Source: Agrostemma githago (Eukaryota > Streptophyta > Magnoliopsida > Caryophyllales > Caryophyllaceae). Taken from it: a DNA stretch of 64,000 nucleotides. The notes beneath the pieces are model-generated. The model saw nothing but the letters and a program-made list of their open reading frames with translations, was not told the DNA's origin and made no database searches. The position numbers and the translations under genes are program-made. The stretch lies in contig OY288262.1 in NCBI GenBank assembly GCA_958450325.1, positions 10,203,081 to 10,267,080 on the forward strand, written 5' to 3'. Below are positions 10,591 through 20,919 of this stretch, piece after piece. Position 1 is the stretch's first letter. Each line of letters begins with the position of its first letter.

Positions 10591-11470
10591 ATGGAAACGA
10601 ATAGAAGTTGGATGTATTTACCTAGACGATTACCAGAGTTTGAATATGGAGTTGTTGAATTCCTTAATCAATCATTTTCTAAGGTCGCTGTAGGGGGTCA
10701 AATAAGGTGTCCATGTAAGCGGTGTAAAAACCGTTTTTGGTTAAGACGTGCCGAGGTTAGGGATCATCTAAAAGTATTTGGTTTTGTTGACGACTATTAT
10801 TTGTGGACTTTCCATGGTGAAGAACGTACACAAACTGAAGTTGAGAGGCAAACATTTCTATATGATACGAGTGAATTATTAACTGACAGATTTAGAAATG
10901 TTTTCGAAGGTTCGACTAATGTAGAAAATGGTCCAAATGATGAAGCTAAAAACTTTTATAGGTTGGTGGAGGATGGTAAACAAGAGTTGTTCCCGGGATG
11001 TAAAAACTTTTCTAAACTTTCTTTCATCATTCGACTCTTTTTATATAAGACACTTCATGGACTTAGTAATCTAGCTTTTGATGACCTTCTACTACTTTTG
11101 AAAGAATTGCTTCCGGAAGCAAATCTTCCTAGAGGTTTTAGAGAAGCTAGAAACACTGTGAGAGACCTAGGTCTTGACTATAAAAAGATACCTGTGTGCC
11201 CGAATGATTGCATGCTATATTGGAAAGAACATGAAAATGAAGACGTATGTCATGTGTGTCATGTCTCCAAGTGGAGACAATACGAAGAAAGTTCTTTGAA
11301 TGAGTCCTCTAAACCCAGTCATCGCATTCCAGCTAAGGTCTTATGGCATTTTCCTCTAAAACCAAGATTGTAGAGATTATTTATGTGCTCTAAAACCGCA
11401 GAATATATGACTTGGCATGACGATGAGCGTCCAAAAGACGGAAATCTTCGGCATCCTGCTGATGGCTTAG

Positions 11471-11484
11471 CTTGGCAACAATTT
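11471..11484. other. LINE target-site duplication, left copy
   Basis: CTTGGCAACAATTT is repeated exactly at 16173-16186. The two copies bracket the LINE, and removing one copy plus the LINE restores the TNP2 reading frame (AWQQFDS). The last few Ts merge with the poly(T), so the inner edge is uncertain by some bases. Confidence 0.88.
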
Positions 11485-11564
11485 TTTTTTTTGGTGTAAA
11501 TGTAAGTATATTGATTAATGAAGAACCGTTTACATCCAATGTGTCACAAAACTCCTCCAAATCT

Positions 11565-14500
11565 TTATCTAAGTATATACTCTAGTATCTTATGCTTCTT
11601 ACAAAATGGTTGACTCATGGTATATCTAACTTTTGCCTTAATCTCGAGCTTCAATTGCTGAACAATGTTGCACGGACTAATGCCTGCCTGATTTAGTCTA
11701 GCGCAATTCCTAGCATGCCATACATGATACCAACATCCACTTATCGCTGCTGCTATTGCTTGTTTAAATAGCAAAGATTTATGACGATACGATCTCCACC
11801 ACATCTCAGTATGGAGCACCGGTATAGTGACCCCAAACCAACTGCTAATTCTCCCAAAACAATCTCTGATGAACGAGCATTCTGTGAGCAGATGCACCTG
11901 CGTTTCTTCATGTCCTATGCACAAAAAACACATTTTATCCGTTGCAATCTGCATCCTAGACAATCTCTCTTTGGTTAACAAGCGATTATGGCACACAATC
12001 TAGGCTATATAGCAGTGTTTCGGTAGACTAAGCCTGTTCCAAACTAGCTTAGCCCACTCCTGCTTCTGCAACGTACCTGCCAACCAATCATACCCAATTT
12101 TAACCGTGTAATCCCCTCCTTGTGCTAGTAGAGTAGGAAAGCAATTGTTAGTAAAAAACAAGTTCTTAATCCAGCATAGTTTTCGCCAAGACCAACTGGA
12201 ATAAGGTTTAGGTGTATAAACTTCCTAATCTTCATCTTTTAGATAAACTCCATGAACCCATTTCACCCACAAATGATCTGCTTTAACTGTGATCCACCAC
12301 GCATACTTAGCCACACAAGCTAAGTTCCACATCTTCAAATCTTTTATGCCCAAACCTCCTTCCGCCTTTGGTCTGCAAACAACATCCCAAGCTACCAATG
12401 GGGGGGTTTGATAGTGCTCACTTCCTCTCCATAGGAAATTTCTGCAAATACTATTAATATGCTTGATTGTTGTGGCTGGAAGAATGAAGACTCTCGCCCA
12501 AAATTGATGAATTGTATTAAGTACAGATTGGACTAGCACAAGTCTACCTGAATATGATAGCTTCCTCGTACCCAGACCTCTAATACGCTTGACTATCTTT
12601 TCTGTAAGAAGATGGCACTCAAGTACAGTTAGTTTTTTGGGGGACATTGAAATGCCCAAATACTTAAAGGGAAGCTCTCCCTTACTCATTCCCGTATGCT
12701 GAGTGAGCCACTCTTTATCCTCCTCTTTCAAACCATTTGAGTATACATTTGATTTGGATTTGTTCATAGTCAACCCCGAAGCCTTGAAAAACACCTCAAA
12801 CGCTTGCATTATCCACTTGACAGATGTTCTATCTCCCTTACAGAACAACATTAAATCATCGGCAAAGCATAAATGGCTTAGTTTAACCGTTTTGCACAAG
12901 GGATGAAAGGTAAATTCTGTTCTGTCCTGTACCACCATCATAACTCTGCTCAAATATTCCATACATAAAGTGAACAATAGAGGAGATAACGGATCCCCTT
13001 GCCGCAACCCTCTCTTAGCCTTGAAGAATCCAAAATAATCACCATTTAACGCTATGGAATAACTCGGAGATTGCAGACATTCCATAAGAATTTTCACAAA
13101 TCGACAAGGAAAATTAAGCGCCTTTAACATGTCTTCAACAAACCTCCATTCTATTGAATCATATGCCTTTTGCATATCAATTTTCATGATGACTCGGGGG
13201 AGCAAACTTTCCTATTATACAATCTAATGAGTTCTTGACAGATCTGGATATTTTCAATAATATCTCTACCTTTAATGAATGCACTTTGAGAGGGACTCAC
13301 TATGGTTGGGAGTATCTTACTCATCCTCTCACAGAGCACTTTTGAAAGACATTTGTAGACTACATTGCAACATGCTATGGGTCTGAACTGCCCAACATTC
13401 TGAGGATTAGCAACCTAAGGTATAAGCGTTAAAATTGTGTTGCTCACCTGTCTCAACAGCACCCCTTCCTCTATTGCATTCCTGATTGCTACACAAACCG
13501 CCGAACCAGTAATACTCCAAGAGTCTTTGAAAAACTGGCTTGTGTACCCATCTGGGCCTGGTGCTTTAGTCCCAGGAATACTAAACATGGCAGCTTTGAT
13601 TTCATTCTCAGTGACAGGCAGTAGCAGATCTTGACCCTGTTGAAAGGAGAGGATTGGTCCTTTCCTAACCACGTTAGTATAAATATGCTGTGTACTACGA
13701 CTTTCCCCTAATATGGATTGAAAAAATTTCAAAAAAGCTTCCTGCACCTGCTCAGGTCTTTCCCATACATTTCCTGATAAGTCCCGGATTTGTAGAACCC
13801 TATTTGACACTCTCCTTTGTTTGAGAACAGAATGGAAATAAGAGGTGTTTAAATCCCCTTCTGTCATCCACTTAATCTTTGCTTTTTGAGTCAGGAATTT
13901 GTATCTTGCAGTGTCCAAGACCTTAAACTGCTTAGCAATGGCTTGTTCATAATATTTAAGTGTACTGCTATTAGGATCCTTAGCAAGCTGTTGTTGTACC
14001 TGATGCAATGCCGCTTCCATTACCTCTGCTAATCCCTCCACATTCTGATAGCTTTTGTTATTTATTTCTCTTAAACCCCTCTTCAGTTGTTTTAACTTGC
14101 AAGTTAACTGATACATAGGAGACCCATGTATTTTTTTCCCCCAATATTCCATAACAGTAGCATTAAACCTGTCATCAGCAGACCACATGTTGAAATATTT
14201 GAATATCCGTTTCTTAGTCTGCTGTACCACATCCAAGTTTACTAAACACAGATTGTGATCAAACAAACTCTCAGGTAGGTAATCAGCAAAAGCATCCGGA
14301 TACCTGACTCCCCACTCATCATTATGTAATACTCTATCAATCCTACTATACGACCTCGAACTTGGAGGCTGCTTGTTATTCCACGTAAAGTGTGCTCCTA
14401 TAGTTTTCATTTCCTGCAACTCACAGTCATTTATACACTGCTGAAATGGAGCAATTTCAGCCAATGTGATTGGAGCCCCAATCCTCTCATCCATATGCAA

Positions 14501-14932
14501 AACATTGTTGAAATCCCCAAGTAGGATCCAAGGACCATCAACAACCCCAAAATACTGCCTGATATGGCTCCAAAGCATGCTTCTCTCTGCTACTTTATTG
14601 AATCCATAGATAAAAGAGCACCAGAAATTAACTCTATTATCTATAGTCTTCACTTTCACATAAATAATTTGTGCTTGAACATCTATAATATCAACATGAA
14701 CCAAGCTAGACTTCCAAAGACACCAAATTCTTCCTCCCTTACAAGTATGATTATTTGTGACGATGCACCAATCTTGAAAATTAACAACTACATTATTCCC
14801 ATTTTTAGTAGCCACTTTAGTTTCAAACAACCCAGCGAGCTGCACATTATTATGATGTAAAAACCATCTTATTTCATTCTGCTTCTTAGGCTTATTCATA
14901 CCACGAACATTCCAAGCTCCAATCCTATCCAT
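11565..14932 (-). pseudogene. LINE ORF2: endonuclease and reverse transcriptase, degraded
   Basis: The start ATG at 14932 overlaps the end of ORF1. Residues 1-230 form an APE-type endonuclease (AWNVRGMNK, LFETKV, WILLGDFNNVL, SLFDHNLCLV), with the Asn, Glu, Asp and His positions of the family visible. Next come the linker KIKWMTEGDLNTSYFH and the RT finger (TKAPGPDGYTSQFFKDSW). The RT core is encoded at 13205-12225 (MKIDMQKAYDSIEWRFVEDM, RGLRQGDPLSPLLF, LCFADDLMLF); FADD is the catalytic box. A zinc-binding C-terminal domain follows at 11996-11565 (MCFLCIGHEETQVHLLTEC). Stops interrupt the frame at 13415-13417, 12225-12227 and 12000-12002. A frameshift lies near 13200, in a CCCCC run. Confidence 0.9.
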
Positions 14933-16067
14933 TACTTAATAATGTGTTCTTCCCCTTACCTCCCTCCTGTACTGTCTCCTTGTTAACTGCTTTCTTGAGA
15001 GATGAAGTGAGTATTTCCATAAAAGATAATCCATCTGAAGTATACTGAATACCCATTCTTTGAGGTTTTGCCACTGCCCCTGCTAGATCAGAGACGCTAT
15101 TCACGATAGGTAACCCAGCTACAGGTGTTTGTGTTACAGGTAGAGGTGGCGGAACCTGCTTCTGAACAGGTTGCCATACCTTCACAGTCTTCTTTTCCGC
15201 TTTGGATCGACATTGTTCTTCATCATGCCCCATTCCATGACATTTGGAGCATTGAATAGGGATCCAATCATATTTAACCTGAATTTGTTGTTTCTTTCCT
15301 TTTTCGTCCAGAAATTGTATCTCCCCTGGTAATTTCTGATTGATTTCAACTTCTATTAACAACTTAGCGTAGCCTAAAAATTGACGTTGGTCAGTAGTCG
15401 AAGCAACCCTGATAACTCTTCCTACTAATCCCCCAATTTTTATCAAGCAATCAGCACCCCAAAATTTTAAATCAAGCTCCATCAACTTAACCCAAATCGG
15501 CAATTTCCTCACATCATACTTTGCTAGCTCCGCACTCTCAGTCCATTCATGTATGATAACAGGTTTGTTATCAAACATTAAATGATCAACACTTAACGCA
15601 GCTTGTTGCGACTCCTTATCCAAAAAACGCACCAGAAAAATGCCATTAGGCATGAAAGATACCTTATCAATTTTGAGGTGTTTCCAGATTCGATGAACGA
15701 AGCCCGAGATGACACTCCAAGGAGGATTTGCTCCAACAACAAATCCATAGATTGCAGTGCTCCAAAACTCTGTCTCTGAGCTCACATCCTCCGCCGTAAG
15801 TTGCAGTAAGCCTGGTCCTGTATCAACTCGTTCTGAAGTATCAATGACATCCTCCAAGATGACGTCCAGTTCATGAGGGATCACAATTTCATCAGTACCG
15901 GAATCGTCATCCTCTTCCTGCTGTTTTTTGTTACTATGAGAAAATTTATTACGTTTATTAATTGGGTTTGTACTACTTGATGCCTTATTACTATTAGTTT
16001 TCTGTGAATTTTGATTACCGCGTCGGGAAGAGGATGAAGAGTTGTTCACTTTCCTGTAATTCGCCAT
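14925..16067 (-). CDS. LINE ORF1: nucleic-acid-binding protein with CCHC knuckle
   Basis: An open 380-codon frame. The first 60 residues are Ser-, Asn- and Lys-rich and probably disordered. Residues about 95-230 resemble the DUF4283 domain of plant LINE and related proteins (WSTAIYGFVVGANPPWSVIS, FLVRFLDKESQQAAL, KPVIIHEWTES, LPIWVKLMELDLKFW). At about 260-285 a zinc knuckle CxxCxxxGHxxxxC is visible (CSKCHGMGHDEEQC). The product is expected to coat LINE RNA. The stop overlaps the ORF2 start by 8 bp, suggesting reinitiation. There is no internal stop, unlike ORF2. Confidence 0.88.
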   Translation of the reverse strand: MANYRKVNNSSSSSRRGNQNSQKTNSNKASSSTNPINKRNKFSHSNKKQQEEDDDSGTDEIVIPHELDVILEDVIDTSERVDTGPGLLQLTAEDVSSETEFWSTAIYGFVVGANPPWSVISGFVHRIWKHLKIDKVSFMPNGIFLVRFLDKESQQAALSVDHLMFDNKPVIIHEWTESAELAKYDVRKLPIWVKLMELDLKFWGADCLIKIGGLVGRVIRVASTTDQRQFLGYAKLLIEVEINQKLPGEIQFLDEKGKKQQIQVKYDWIPIQCSKCHGMGHDEEQCRSKAEKKTVKVWQPVQKQVPPPLPVTQTPVAGLPIVNSVSDLAGAVAKPQRMGIQYTSDGLSFMEILTSSLKKAVNKETVQEGGKGKNTLLSNG

Positions 16068-16172
16068 TGCAGAATTCAGGAGAGCATTCTCTCTCTAATC
16101 TCTCTCTAAGCGGTTAATGAGCAATCAGTTATTCTAAAGTTGAAACTCAGTTATTGTAATGAATAACTCATT

Positions 16173-16186
16173 CTTGGCAACAATTT
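16173..16186. other. LINE target-site duplication, right copy
   Basis: CTTGGCAACAATTT is identical to 11471-11484. TNP2 coding sequence resumes directly after it. Confidence 0.88.
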
Positions 16187-16455
16187 GATTCGTTATACCC
16201 TAACTTTTCTAAAGAACCTAGGAATGTCAGGTTAAGTTTGGCTTCGGATGGCTTTAGTCCATTCCGGACATTGAGTGTTGCTCATAGTATATGGCCTGTA
16301 GTGTTGATCAATTATAATTTACCGCCGTGGATGTTTATGCAGCATGAGCATTTGATGTTATCGCTCCTTATCCCTGGGCCCGAGGGTCCTGGAAATAATA
16401 TTGACGACGGTCTCATTCTGAGAGAGTGCTCGATGGAGATGCAGGGAGAGTAAGT

Positions 16456-18372
16456 ATGGCAGACATTCTCTTGCGCAAGAAACAATTGCGTGGAGGTGAC
16501 AAAGAGATAAACGTTGTTACTAGATCATACTCTACAAGGTCACAAGGTTCGTATATACGGTTTTTCAAAAAATAAATATTTCTCAACTAGCTTAGTATTG
16601 TATTAATCCACTTTTATTAAATTTCTTGTCGAAGTACTTGAAGATGATCGCAATGCCCTTGATTACTTAAAAGAGTGTGGATTAGTGGATGACGATGATG
16701 ACATGGCCGGAACTGATGACGAGAATCCAGACGGATATGGTGACCAAGAAACTTCTGATAAGGAGGATGAACAAGTGGACTTACATAGTCGAGATCTCGA
16801 ACTACAAGGTATTGGTATAATTTCTTCATAGTTTATATTTTATTAAAATTGTCAACATTTTCGATGATCATTACTCTAATTTGATATGTCAAATTTAGTT
16901 ACCACGAAAGTGAAAAGAAGAGGACCGACCATGATGCATCATGTGCACACAAGGAAAGAGGAAGATCGCATATCGATAATTCTTAACGAGTTTGGGCAGC
17001 CCGTTGGCCCTATAACCGTTAAAGTTGACTGGGTAGCCGAGTTTTCTCGCTTCTTAGGTACAATTGCTCACGATTACAGTTATGCCCCTTTAATTATTGA
17101 AGATTGGAGAAAAGTGTCTAATAAAGAGAAAATTTGGGAATATGTTTTGGTATGTCTTTCTTAGAAACCTTTTTGTTACTTGCTTCTTTGTCTAATTACG
17201 AGATCCCGACACACAACTACATAATTAATTTTTTCTCGCAGACGAAGTATATAGTCCCACCCGAAGGTAAGCAGTGGGTGATGAAGACTATAGGATCTGC
17301 TTGGAGAGTTCACAAAAGCCGCTTAAAAAAAAACATTACTACTCATACACAGATGACAAGACTAGATGGAAAAACAGGTCGAAGACGGTCCCGGAAGAAG
17401 ATTTTACGAAACTGCTTTTGAAGTGGAAGAAGAAAACTGAGCAGGTTTTGTTTACGATTTACAACTTATTCTTTGTTTAAGCGAAAAGTATTAAACCTAC
17501 ATTATATAAATAGAATATTTATACATTAAATGTATATATAGATGCAGTGCACCCGTAACAAGAACCACCGCCTATCACAGAGGAACATGCACACCGTTGG
17601 TCCAAAGAGCTTCGCAGTAGTTCGCGAGAAAATGGTAATTGATGGTACTAAAAACAAACCGTTTGTAGTTTAAATTCATGTTTAATTATGATTCATTGAA
17701 CAAGTTGCCGCCATCTTATTATTATGTCATCTTATATCTTATTTGGTATCACAGACAAATGAACATCCAAATAAGGAAGCGCCTTCTTTAGTTCAAATGT
17801 TTGAGCAAACACGTAGAAGGACCGACGGGAGGCAATATAATGATTCATATATTGATACTGCCAAAAAAATTGTAAGTTATTTGATATTTTTTTAAAATTT
17901 ACTTGAATATTTTTTCACAATAGTTACAATGTCTTATTTTTTTAAATCTTTAACGTAGGAGGATATGAAGAACTATGTCTCACCAGATGATGGAAGTGGC
18001 CCTACAGATGCTTATTTAGGAGTTATGGGTAAGGGTTATGATGGGTCTTGTAGGTTATATGGTAGGGGTGTTACTAATAAAAAACTGAAAGCAATAAATG
18101 GAGACACGACGTCTTATGTGGTGCCCGGAGAGATTATGGAGTCCCTCAAAGCTAGTTTAATTGAGGACTTAAGAAAAGGTATGGATTCTGAAATTGTTGC
18201 TAAACTAAATGAGGCACAAAGACAAATGGAGGCAGAACATTTAAAAAAGAAGGCAGAATTAGAAAACCGTCAAAGAGAGCTTGATCTCGAAAGGGAGAAC
18301 TTGACTGACAATATTTTGCATAAAATTCTTGGAAAGATACCTCCAGAAATTGCAAAACAGTATTTATGTTAG
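16456..18372 (+). pseudogene. second CACTA transposase gene (plant Ptta/En/Spm type), spliced, one frameshift
   Basis: Seven exons fit GT/AG borders: 16456-16546, 16635-16808, 16899-17149, 17242-17444, 17548-17634, 17755-17871 and 17959-18372. The N-terminus is acidic (VDDDDDMAG, EDEQVDLHSRD). The central part has the family blocks VKRRGPTMMHHVHTRKEEDR, WRVHKSRLKKK, NMHTVGPKSFAVVREKM and PSLVQMFEQTRRRTDGR. The C-terminus is a charged coiled coil (LENRQRELDLERENL). Proteins of this kind are the TNPA-like partner of TNP2 and bind subterminal repeats. In exon 4 the frame breaks in an A9 run at 17325-17333: one more A would join RLKKK to HYYSYTDDKTRW and then to EEDFTKLLLKW. Apart from that shift the gene looks intact. 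Borders were read by eye. Confidence 0.78.
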
Positions 18373-18777
18373 AGGTATGTATTTTTTATCCTTTGGTTTT
18401 TTAAGTTTAAAAATATTGTGGCATTATAACTATTGTTATTTATACTCTTTTTTTCTTGTCACAGATCACCTTCTGGGTCACGTATGAATTCAACAGTAGC
18501 TGCATAAATTTGGATCCACTGAAGACTTGTACATGTTTGACGTTTATTTGTTTTTGTATTCAAACAATGTTTTGATTTCTGTTAGCTCTACATTTTTTCA
18601 ATAACATGTCATACGAAACATGAATATTGATTTTTGGATATTAATGAACATCTGTTTGTGGATCAATTAATTAGTATATTTTGGATCAAACGTATGCGTT
18701 GCTAATTTTTATAATGATTAAAAGCGCGTGGGAAAAAAATTAAAACAAATGTATATTATATATTTTCAATCAGGAAT
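18373..18777. other. CACTA 3' region downstream of the second transposase
   Basis: Possible 3' untranslated region. A GT at 18375 and a CACAG at 18461-18465 could form a last intron. No further gene is seen. Confidence 0.4.
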
Positions 18778-19178
18778 GTTGCGTTACAATTAGATTAGTG
18801 TTGCCTTTAACATTATTGGATATGTTGCATTAATACCAAAATAATGTTGCCATTATGTTTCATTTAGACAAAAAAATGTTGCATAAACTTGAAATAAGTG
18901 TTGCAAAATTGTGGAGGGAAAAGGGAAAAATGTTGCATATTTATATTTAAAAGTGTTGCAATAGTTACTCAGTATATGTGTTGCATTAGGGTATCATTGC
19001 AACATTTTTTAAAAATGTTGCATTTGAGTAGAAAATGTTGCACAAAGTGTTGCATTAGGCTATTGCAACGGAGTTTTAAGCAGCACAGTTAAAAGTGTTG
19101 CATAAATCATAAAGCAACATTTTAGAGCTCATATGCAACATTTTTCCTGCGTTGCAATAGACCCTTATTGTAGTAGTG
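18778..19178 (-). repeat. CACTA right subterminal and terminal repeats
   Basis: More than a dozen copies of TGTTGCA, GTTGCAT or GCAACATTT lead to the end TTATTGTAGTAGTG at 19178. The last 28 bp mirror the left end. A frame read through here on either strand is a product of the repeat, not a gene. Confidence 0.85.
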
Positions 19179-19181
19179 AAG
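19179..19181. other. target-site duplication, right copy (AAG)
   Basis: AAG follows the CACTA end, matching 8119-8121. It is also part of a Phe codon of the interrupted minus-strand ORF. Confidence 0.8.
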
Positions 19182-19636
19182 TTTGGGTAAATCTGCCACA
19201 AGGCCTCCAGGCAGATCTCATAGTGGCAGATATCTGTCATGTCTGCCAAATATCCACCCTCGCCCCTCAATGTTAGCGGGACCACCATGTAGCCCGTGTG
19301 ACTGGACAAATATTGGTCATCCATCCATGAGGTAACCCAACAGAAAGGTCCGTCGTATGGATGAATCTGCATCCCCATCTCAGGTTTCCCTCTTCCGAAG
19401 TCCTCAAAGGCCCATTGCAGCTTATACGCGTGGAGGTAGTTCTGAAAACCGCTCTTGAAACAAATGACTGCAGCTCTCGTGAAGATCGGACCATTTGGAC
19501 CAGAAACCCACTTTAACATTATCTTCTCCACCGGATAACCCAAGTTAAGTAACCTGTTCCTTAAACCAGTTAGTGATCTACTAGTATGTAAATTTGCAAT
19601 AATGCATTTAGGAGGGTACATCAGTTCTACATACAT
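19182..19636 (-). CDS. XS-domain-like ORF, its end interrupted by the CACTA element
   Basis: ATG at 19636 opens a frame that runs to the CACTA border and a little into it. I compare it with the XS domain of SGS3-type plant RNA-silencing proteins. The features are a start near YPPKCIIANLHT, then GLRNRLLNLGYPVEKI, the strand RAAVICFKSGFQNYLHAYKL, the block WAFEDFGRGKPE and the late aromatic-acidic signature GPFCWVTSWMDD. XS domains bind RNA duplex ends in SGS3; this role is known for the family and not shown here. Joining 19182 to 8118 in place of the element gives IYPNFYP followed by TGA. So the insertion lies only three codons before the native stop, and most of the protein is unaltered. Zinc-finger and coiled-coil parts of full SGS3-like proteins are absent, so this may be a captured or truncated domain. 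A poly(A)-like run sits just upstream of the ATG. Confidence 0.5.
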
Positions 19637-20208
19637 TTTTTTTGGTTTTTTTTTTTTAAATTTTCAAAGTTTAACTACTCTCAATCTTAACTTGAGGAGT
19701 ATATATATAACTGATTGAAAGTCCACTCAACTCCCTTTGTAATTACTCATGCAATTTTGAGATATTTATGTATTGCATGGTAGACACGTTTTAATTTACC
19801 CATCAAATACCTCATTTTCCAAAGTGAATAATTGTGTCTAATAGAATCCAGAATTTGAATGGTTAAACCTAAGTTTATGTGTGTACAGATTATTGAACTT
19901 TATTTCAATTTAAATTTATGTACTACATTTAACGCATTTTATACATTGGTAAATCACTGTCTTATATATTAATCTATAATTCTATTTTAGTTTATATTAA
20001 CTTCATCTAATTTTCTATTTTGTCTTTGTGGTGTACATAAATTACTTTAATGCGCACATAATGCATGATTAATATAAGCCAACAAACTACGAACATCCTG
20101 TTTTGGTGCACATAATCTGTCTCAGAAGATTAAAAGGTTATTATCAGATTATTAAATACTTGTTCTATAAAAACTTGTGTACATAATTCCATATTCTAAG
20201 AACTTGTG

Positions 20209-20325
20209 CTATAAAATCCCACATTCTCAACAAATTCTCAATTTGTCTCTCTGTTTCTCTCTTTCCCTCTTTCTTTATGTGTCTCTCTCTATATCCTTTT
20301 TTCTCTCTTCCTTTCTCAACAAAAG
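20209..20325 (+). promoter_or_regulatory. TATA box and pyrimidine-rich leader of the F-box-like gene
   Basis: CTATAAAATCCC at 20209 is a good TATA box about 115 bp before the ATG. A second CTATAAAAAC lies at 20165. From 20238 to 20318 the leader is almost all C and T (CTCTCTGTTTCTCTCTTTCC), the Y-patch style of plant core promoters and 5' leaders. DNA further upstream (19680-20160) holds GTACATAA words and no gene. Confidence 0.6.
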
Positions 20326-20919
20326 ATGAATTTTACATGTGACGGACAGATATACGATATTAGGCAACAACATAAACTGTGGTTTGCTTCTCTAAAGAAG
20401 GAGAAGTTGCCTTTTATATTTACCGATTTTTATGGACCTATTTCAAGTCCATATGTTGAGTCACTTGAAAACGTTTTTGCAAATGAATATATTATGGAAA
20501 TAATTTTCAAAAGGTTCAACTCTACTTTTAGAAAGGAAGAGTTTGCAAAATTGACTCTTGTTTGCAAGAGGTGGGGTCAAATGCTTTTGGCACATCCTCA
20601 TTCTCTTCTTTTAGAAATGGAGTACAGTATGAGTGCGCATGCAAGCATTGAAAATGGATTACTTTATCTTCATAGGAATGGTATCTTGTTGTTAAAGCAA
20701 TGCAGATGCTATTTGACTAATGATCTGCTTTGTAGAGATATACTTCACAACATGCAACTTCGACTTGCATCTCCAGAAGATGTAGTTCATCTTCATGGTT
20801 CTAGTCCTGAAGAAGCAGAAAGAGAAAATTTTGAAGGTGTTCCACAACAAGTGTTTCGTCGATCATTTACCTTTGCTGAATATCTGTTTAAGCCAAGAAA
20901 TTTTTATCCAGATGTATAA
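20326..20919 (+). CDS. F-box-like protein, intact family member (197 aa)
   Basis: The frame is open from ATG at 20326 and follows a convincing promoter. Residues about 45-90 form the F-box-like part (SLENVFANEYIMEIIFKRF, then EEFAKLTLVCKRWGQMLLA), with the typical leucine helix and VCKRW. The rest has no known repeat such as Kelch or LRR. It carries the family block LLLKQCRCYLTNDLLCRDIL shared with the copies at 3007 and 7415. The tail is acidic and aromatic. Any SCF-adaptor role is inferred from the F-box-like part alone. The N-terminus (about 44 residues) is only faintly matched in the 3007 copy. No intron is needed. Of the three copies here this is the only one with a full frame, so it is the best candidate for a functional gene. 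Confidence 0.6.
   Translation: MNFTCDGQIYDIRQQHKLWFASLKKEKLPFIFTDFYGPISSPYVESLENVFANEYIMEIIFKRFNSTFRKEEFAKLTLVCKRWGQMLLAHPHSLLLEMEYSMSAHASIENGLLYLHRNGILLLKQCRCYLTNDLLCRDILHNMQLRLASPEDVVHLHGSSPEEAERENFEGVPQQVFRRSFTFAEYLFKPRNFYPDV

Larger units (their letters stand above)
11485..16172 (-). mobile_element. LINE (L1-type) inserted in reverse inside the CACTA transposase gene
   Basis: The element reads on the minus strand. Its 5' end is at 16172 and its poly(A) tail is the T run at 11482-11492. A 14-bp target duplication flanks it. Two frames are present in the usual L1 order, ORF1 (16067-14925) and ORF2 (14932-11565), overlapping by 8 bp. About 100 bp of untranslated leader precede ORF1, so the copy is nearly full length at about 4.7 kb. 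ORF1 is open. ORF2 has three nonsense codons and a frameshift, so the copy cannot mobilise itself. It is younger than the CACTA insertion because it interrupts it. Confidence 0.92.
10591..16453 (+). pseudogene. TNP2-type CACTA transposase, broken by stop, LINE and deletion
   Basis: The ATG at 10591 opens 260 codons. The N-terminus has the transposase-associated domain (SWMYLPRRLPEFEYGVVEFL, then RCPCKRCKNRFWL and EVRDHLKVFGFVDDY). It is followed by the TNP2 start (KLSFIIRLFLYKTLHGLSN, CPNDCMLYWKEHENEDVCHV). TAG at 11371-11373, where relatives read KPRLQRLF, is a nonsense change. The frame then goes on as RLFMCSKTAEYMTWH and HPADGLAWQQF until the LINE at 11485. Beyond the LINE it resumes in the same frame at 16187 (DSLYPNFSKEPRNVRL, SVAHSIWPVVLINYNLPPWM, MLSLLIPGPEGPGNNID) and leaves the family pattern near 16415. 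The long C-terminal half normal for TNP2 is missing. The normal product cuts and joins CACTA ends; this copy cannot. Confidence 0.88.
8122..19178 (+). mobile_element. CACTA (En/Spm) DNA transposon, about 11 kb, with nested insertions
   Basis: The ends are CACTACTAGAATAAAGGCCT at the left and, on the minus strand, CACTACTACAATAAGGGTCT at the right, with the match continuing for about 28 bp. A 3-bp AAG duplication flanks both ends. Both termini carry many inverted and direct copies of AATGTTGCA and GCAACATTT, the expected subterminal transposase-binding repeats. Inside lie a TNP2-type transposase gene, a second spliced transposase gene and a GCT-rich leader. A LINE (11485-16172) and a small MITE (8923-9346) were inserted later. 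Without the LINE the element is about 6.4 kb. TNP2 is broken by a stop codon, the LINE and a large deletion, so this copy is not autonomous. Its ends look good enough to be moved in trans. Confidence 0.93.
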
